From: Kribbella catacumbae DSM 19601 | GTDB taxonomy: Bacteria > Actinomycetota > Actinomycetes > Propionibacteriales > Kribbellaceae | NCBI RefSeq assembly: GCF_000372465.1 | Contig: NZ_AQUZ01000029.1 | Span: forward strand, 1-64,000 | Length of the DNA: 64,000 nt | Direction of reading: 5' to 3' | Shown: positions 60,544 through 64,000 of the stretch, piece by piece | Layout of the letters: every line of letters begins with the position of its first letter | Numbering within the stretch: position 1 is the stretch's first letter | Position numbers and translations under genes: made by a program | The notes under the pieces: model-generated | Database searches by the model: none | What the model saw: only the letters and a program-made list of their open reading frames with translations | What the model was told of the DNA's origin: nothing

Positions 60544-63317
60544 GGCTGCATCGACTGACGCTGCGGAACTTCCGCGGCGTCAAGGACCGTACCGTCGACC
60601 TGCCTGGCATCGGTACCACGGTGATCGTCGGCGACAACGAGGTCGGCAAGTCCAGTCTGGTCGAGGCGTTCGCGCTGGTCTTCGACTTCCCCGACGACTC
60701 GAAGTCGACCCGGATCCGCGACATCCAGCCGGTCGGCCAGGACGTCGCGCCCGAGGTGACCGTCGAGCTGACGCTGGGCGGACGCGAGCTGACCTACACC
60801 AAACGCTGGCTGAAGAACCGCTCCACCGAGCTGTCCGTCGTCGAACCGGACGGCCGGCGGCAGAGCTGGACCGGCCGCGAGGCGCACAACGAGGCCGAGC
60901 GGAGGTTCGCCGAGAACGTCGACCCCGTGCTCTGGCAGACGTTGATGGTCGGCCAGGGCCAGTCGCTCGTCCTGCCGACCCCGGCCGACGCCGAGCCGCT
61001 GATCACCGCGGTGACGGCAGAATCCGGTACTCCGGTCGACGGCGCCTCGATGCCGTTGGTGACCGCCGTGGAGCACGAGTACCTGCGCTACTGGACTCGC
61101 GGCGGCCGCCCGACCGGCGACTTCGCCAAGTCGGCGCAGCACGTCGCGGCCGCCGAGCTCGCGGCCGAGCAGGCATTGAAGGCGATGGACGAGGTGCTCG
61201 CCGACATCCGCCGTGCCGAGCGGCTCGCTCTCGACCTGGCCGACCTGTCCGGTCGGCTGGACGAGCACTTGCTGACTGTCGAAGAGTTGCGCGAACGGAA
61301 GAAGGCCACCGACGAGATCCTGCTCCGCCGGGACTCGATCAGGAGTCGTGCCGAGACTGCTCGCGCCCGGCTGGAGAACCACACCCGCACGCGGCTCGAA
61401 CGCGAGCGCCTGCTGGTCGATGTCGAGCGTTTCACCAAGGCCGATGGCGAGCTGGCCGAGCGTTGGACGGACGCCGACCAGGTCGCTCGGAAGGCAGCCG
61501 AGACCGTGCACGCTGCCGAGGCGGCGCTCGCGGAGGTCGTCGAGCTCAAGGACGAGCGGCGCGCCGAGGTCCAGGATGTGGAGCGGCTCGTCTCGTCCCT
61601 GATGGACCGGGCCGAGCTCGATCGGCTGCTGGGTCAGCAGGCCGAGCTGGTCGACGTACGGGCTCGAATCGCCGCCGCCGGGACTGTGCTCGACGCGATC
61701 CTGGTGGATGACGCGATGGTCAACGCGCTGGAGGATGCGCGCGCGAAGATCGTCGAGGCGCGCGCGGCGCTGGCGGCCGGAGTACCGGAAGTGTCGGTAC
61801 GGCGGCTTGGTGGCGAGGCTGTCGAGTTGTCGGGGACCGGGCTGGATGCCGGGTCGAAGCGCAACGTGCCTTCGTCGCTGGATGAGGACGGCTCGGTGGA
61901 GTTGCTGGTGTCCGGCGAGTTGGTGGTCGGCGTACCGGGGCAGGTGGAGGTCAGGGTTCGCGCGGGTGGTGAGGCGGCGACTCTGCGAGCGGCTGTGGAC
62001 GAGGCGGTCCGGCGCGAGAAGGATCTGCTGAAGAAGGCCCGGGTCAAGGATCTTCCGGCCGCGCGAGAGCTGTTGCGCAAGGGGGATCTGGCATCGGCGG
62101 AGTTGCAGGAGGCCCGGCGTACCGAGCGATCGCTGACCTCGGGCGGCGACCCGGCGGAGCGGATCGCCGTACTGACCTCGCGACTCGGGTTCGCCGAGGG
62201 CGAAGAGGTTTTCGAGGAGCCGCCGAGCAAGCAGCCTGCGGTCGAGAGCGTGCCGGGGCAGATGTCGCTGTTCGAGCAGTTCGAACCGGACGAGAACGCC
62301 TTCGACTTCGAGGATCTCGAGATCCCCGAGCCTCTCGACATCGGTGAGCTGGCGACGGCGCAACGGCGGTTGGAGAACGCGCGGACCGGGCTGGCCGAGG
62401 CCGAGCGGTTGCTCGGGGACGCGGAGTTCGCGGCGGCGCAGGCGCGGAAGGCGGCCGACGAGGACCGGTCGGAGGCTCAGCAGGCGCGGGCGCGGGCCGA
62501 GTTGGCAGGGGAGCGATTGGCCGCGGCGGTCGAGGCGCTTGAGGCCGCGCGTGCACTGCTGGCTGATGAGGATGTCGAGACAGCTGAGGTCGAGGCGACC
62601 GGCGAGGTCGAGGCGGTGCTCGACGAGCTGACCGCAGTACAGGAGCAGGTCGACGCCGCCGGGGCCGATCAGGTCGCGGGGGAGTTGGCGGATGCGCTGG
62701 CGGTCGCGACGCGGCTGCAGGGCGAACGCGACGTACTGCGGGATTCGCTGCGCACCACCGAGGGCCGGTTGGAGCAGTCGGGGCGGGACGGACTGGCGAC
62801 CCGGCGCGACACGGCCGAGCTGGATCTGGCCGCGATTCGCTCGGAGTACGAGAGCCTGAAGCGTCGCGCGGACGCGGCTCGCCGGGTCTACGAAACCCTC
62901 GGTCGGCACCGCGCGGAGGCGCAGACGAAGTACTCGGAGCCCTTGCAGACTCGCATCGAGGCACTCGGCCGGAGCGTCTACGGACCGTCGTTCCGGGTGT
63001 GGCTGGACGACGACCTGGCCGTCGCCGAGCGCGAACTCGACGGCGCCCGCCTCCGCGTCGAATCGCTGTCGACAGGCGCCCAGGAACAACTCGCGATCAT
63101 CACCCGCCTCGCGATCAGCCACCTGGTCAGCACCGGCGAAGGCAGCGTCCCCGTCATCTTCGACGACGCCCTCGGCTGGTCCGACAAGGCCCGCCTCCGC
63201 GACATGGGCGCCCTCCTCGGCCGAGCCGGCGACCACGGCCAGATCATCATCCTGACCTGCATGCCAGACCGCTACGAATACGTCCCCCGAGCCACCTACC
63301 TCAAACTCGAATCCTGA
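60540..63317 (+). CDS. SMC-like ATPase partner of the nuclease (SbcC/YhaN-like)
   Basis: This encodes a 925-aa ATPase with the Walker A GDNEVGKSS near residue 31, a long coiled coil, and a C-terminal ABC signature region LSTGAQEQLAIITRL followed by Walker B VIFDDALGW. The zinc-hook CxxC of Rad50/SbcC is not found; in the middle lies a beta-rich segment (GDASS-free, LLVSGELVVGVPGQVEVRVRA region, near residues 425-480). This resembles the YhaN type of Bacillus. It forms the nuclease complex with the upstream gene. Confidence 0.85.
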   Translation: MRLHRLTLRNFRGVKDRTVDLPGIGTTVIVGDNEVGKSSLVEAFALVFDFPDDSKSTRIRDIQPVGQDVAPEVTVELTLGGRELTYTKRWLKNRSTELSVVEPDGRRQSWTGREAHNEAERRFAENVDPVLWQTLMVGQGQSLVLPTPADAEPLITAVTAESGTPVDGASMPLVTAVEHEYLRYWTRGGRPTGDFAKSAQHVAAAELAAEQALKAMDEVLADIRRAERLALDLADLSGRLDEHLLTVEELRERKKATDEILLRRDSIRSRAETARARLENHTRTRLERERLLVDVERFTKADGELAERWTDADQVARKAAETVHAAEAALAEVVELKDERRAEVQDVERLVSSLMDRAELDRLLGQQAELVDVRARIAAAGTVLDAILVDDAMVNALEDARAKIVEARAALAAGVPEVSVRRLGGEAVELSGTGLDAGSKRNVPSSLDEDGSVELLVSGELVVGVPGQVEVRVRAGGEAATLRAAVDEAVRREKDLLKKARVKDLPAARELLRKGDLASAELQEARRTERSLTSGGDPAERIAVLTSRLGFAEGEEVFEEPPSKQPAVESVPGQMSLFEQFEPDENAFDFEDLEIPEPLDIGELATAQRRLENARTGLAEAERLLGDAEFAAAQARKAADEDRSEAQQARARAELAGERLAAAVEALEAARALLADEDVETAEVEATGEVEAVLDELTAVQEQVDAAGADQVAGELADALAVATRLQGERDVLRDSLRTTEGRLEQSGRDGLATRRDTAELDLAAIRSEYESLKRRADAARRVYETLGRHRAEAQTKYSEPLQTRIEALGRSVYGPSFRVWLDDDLAVAERELDGARLRVESLSTGAQEQLAIITRLAISHLVSTGEGSVPVIFDDALGWSDKARLRDMGALLGRAGDHGQIIILTCMPDRYEYVPRATYLKLES

Positions 63318-63323
63318 AAGGAC

Positions 63324-63354
63324 TTGACCTGGAGTGGGCTCCAGGTTGGAGGGT
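63324..63354 (+). promoter_or_regulatory. MerR-type promoter with long spacer and operator
   Basis: TTGACC (63324-63329) is followed after 19 bp by GAGGGT (63349-63354). The spacer holds a perfect 8-4-8 palindrome (ACCTGGAG-TGGG-CTCCAGGT, 63327-63346). A 19-bp spacer with a central palindrome is the hallmark of MerR-controlled promoters. The -10 ends 6 bp before the merR ATG, so a leaderless, autoregulated message is likely. Confidence 0.75.
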
Positions 63355-63360
63355 AGGGGT

Positions 63361-63768
63361 ATGACCTCGATTCAGGTGCCGGATGGTGGCGTGACGATCG
63401 GTGAGGCGGCTCGGTTGTCCGGGTTGTCCATCGACACCTTGCGGTACTACGACCGTGAGGGGCTGCTCGGTGAGTTGCCGCGGGACGGTGGTGGGCGGCG
63501 GCGGTTCGACGAGCTCAGCATCGGGTTGCTGGATGTGCTGATCCGGCTGCGGCGGACCGGGATGCCGATCGAGCAGGTGCGGCGGTTCACCCGGCACGTC
63601 CGGGAGGGCGACCGGGATCGCGCCGGACGGCTGGCGTTGCTGCGGGATCACCGCACCAGGGTGATCGGGGACCTGCGGCAACTGGAAGCCGACCTCGAGG
63701 TCATCGACTGGAAGATCGCGGCCTACCAGGCTGCTGAGGACGGCAAAGAACCGCCGCCTCGCGACTGA
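63361..63768 (+). CDS. MerR-family transcriptional regulator
   Basis: This encodes a 135-aa MerR regulator: helix-turn-helix VTIGEAARLSGLSIDTLRYYDREGLL, then a dimerisation helix ending in DWKIAAYQ. It lacks cysteine metal sites, so it is of the redox/drug or unknown-signal type (YDREGLL-type, as in aldehyde and flavonoid sensors). The ATG at 63361 sits directly behind its operator promoter. A palindromic repeat begins 3 bp after its stop. Confidence 0.9.
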   Translation: MTSIQVPDGGVTIGEAARLSGLSIDTLRYYDREGLLGELPRDGGGRRRFDELSIGLLDVLIRLRRTGMPIEQVRRFTRHVREGDRDRAGRLALLRDHRTRVIGDLRQLEADLEVIDWKIAAYQAAEDGKEPPPRD

Positions 63769-63771
63769 ACC

Positions 63772-63865
63772 CACCTGATCATTCGCCCCCTTTTGACCCT
63801 CGCCGCTCACCCGGCAACTCCGGGCTGTCTCCACCGAGGGGCAAAAGGGGGCGAATGATCAGGTG
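63772..63865. repeat. Palindromic repeat, family copy 2
   Basis: Arms of 31 bp (63772-63802 and 63835-63865) match at 30 of 31 positions around a 32-base centre. The core (TCATTCGCCCCCTTTT..CCCTC) equals that of copy 1 at 59234, but the outer 8 bases differ (CACCTGAT against GTGT) and still pair with each other. It could also terminate merR transcription. Confidence 0.88.
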
Positions 63866-63952
63866 AGTTCGCTGGCTCAAATTGACGATCAGGCACACGG
63901 TCTTGCCGTGCTGCCGTGACTCCGCATGCCCTGCGGAGGTGAGGAGAAGGCA

Positions 63953-64000
63953 ATGACAGCGACAACAGGACGACGGCTCGGGCGCGACGGACGCAGTACT
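63953..64000 (+). CDS. Start of a gene cut by the window edge
   Basis: An ATG at 63953 follows GGAGGTGAGGAGAAGG, a very strong ribosome site. Sixteen codons (MTATTGRRLGRDGRST) are visible to the edge. A TTGACG (63882-63887) could be its -35. Two small hairpins, CACGG-N5-CCGTG (63896-63910) and TCCGCA-N5-TGCGGA (63921-63937), precede it; the second overlaps the ribosome site. Product unknown. Confidence 0.6.
   Translation, partial: MTATTGRRLGRDGRST

Noticed and set aside
60264..63236. 990-aa open frame on the minus strand
   Set aside because: It is antisense to the clear nuclease/ATPase pair, is rich in Arg, Leu and Gly without domain patterns, and arises from GC-rich third positions.
1..64000. 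tRNA or rRNA genes
   Set aside because: No cloverleaf-like segment with T-loop and CCA end, and no rRNA-like stretch, was recognised by eye; a covariance-model scan would be decisive.

Overview
The window is GC-rich actinobacterial chromosome. Coding strands favour G or C at third codon positions, GTG starts are common, and many genes overlap by ATGA or GTGA. Gene content points to an Actinomycetes soil lineage; Kribbella or another Propionibacteriales genus is my best guess, made from overall appearance and not proven.

Layout. 0-5.5 kb: a truncated possible transposase end, error-prone polymerase dnaE2 with a repeat-filled linker, and a zeta-toxin-like kinase with its probable antitoxin. 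5.7-14.8 kb: small regulator/partner pairs (MFS with LysR, EamA with MocR, ECF42-type sigma with a DGPF protein, ArsR with an SRPBCC chimera), an acyltransferase and a decayed serine hydrolase. 15.0-25.6 kb: the conserved actinobacterial block also found in Mycobacterium (Rv1822-Rv1832): CDP-alcohol phosphatidyltransferase, DUF881, Sbp, DUF881, gcvH, garA, ftsR, DUF151 nuclease, a second MerR, then gcvP behind a glycine riboswitch. A 164-bp hairpin element and an 84-bp tandem repeat interrupt it. 25.6-31.4 kb: accessory genes, including two paralogous small proteins with a resolvase-like look, an HTH-TPR regulator with a phosphotransferase, and a serine hydrolase. 31.5-38.3 kb: a five-gene, iron-box-controlled NRPS-independent siderophore operon. 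38.4-40.4 kb: an odd group made of a 49-aa ORF, a papain-fold-like protein, a Mom-like protein and a 51-aa membrane protein. 40.6-52.4 kb: PfkB-like kinase, large membrane protein, methyltransferase, DUF805, PmbA/TldD, a palindrome array, an ECF sigma factor with its membrane partner, and a NUDIX hydrolase. 52.5-58.2 kb: a complete oligopeptide-type ABC importer. 58.2-64 kb: HAD and GNAT proteins, an SbcCD/YhaO-YhaN-like nuclease pair, a MerR regulator and the start of one more gene.

Most notable: the siderophore operon has two NIS synthetases plus a decarboxylase, in the order of rhizobactin 1021 rhbB-rhbF, which suggests a citrate-diamine hydroxamate and not desferrioxamine. The Mom-like/papain-like group at 38.4-40.4 kb is the best candidate for an undescribed system. 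The window also carries several families of dispersed palindromic repeats, two of which keep pairing although their sequences differ. No rRNA, tRNA or CRISPR array was found.
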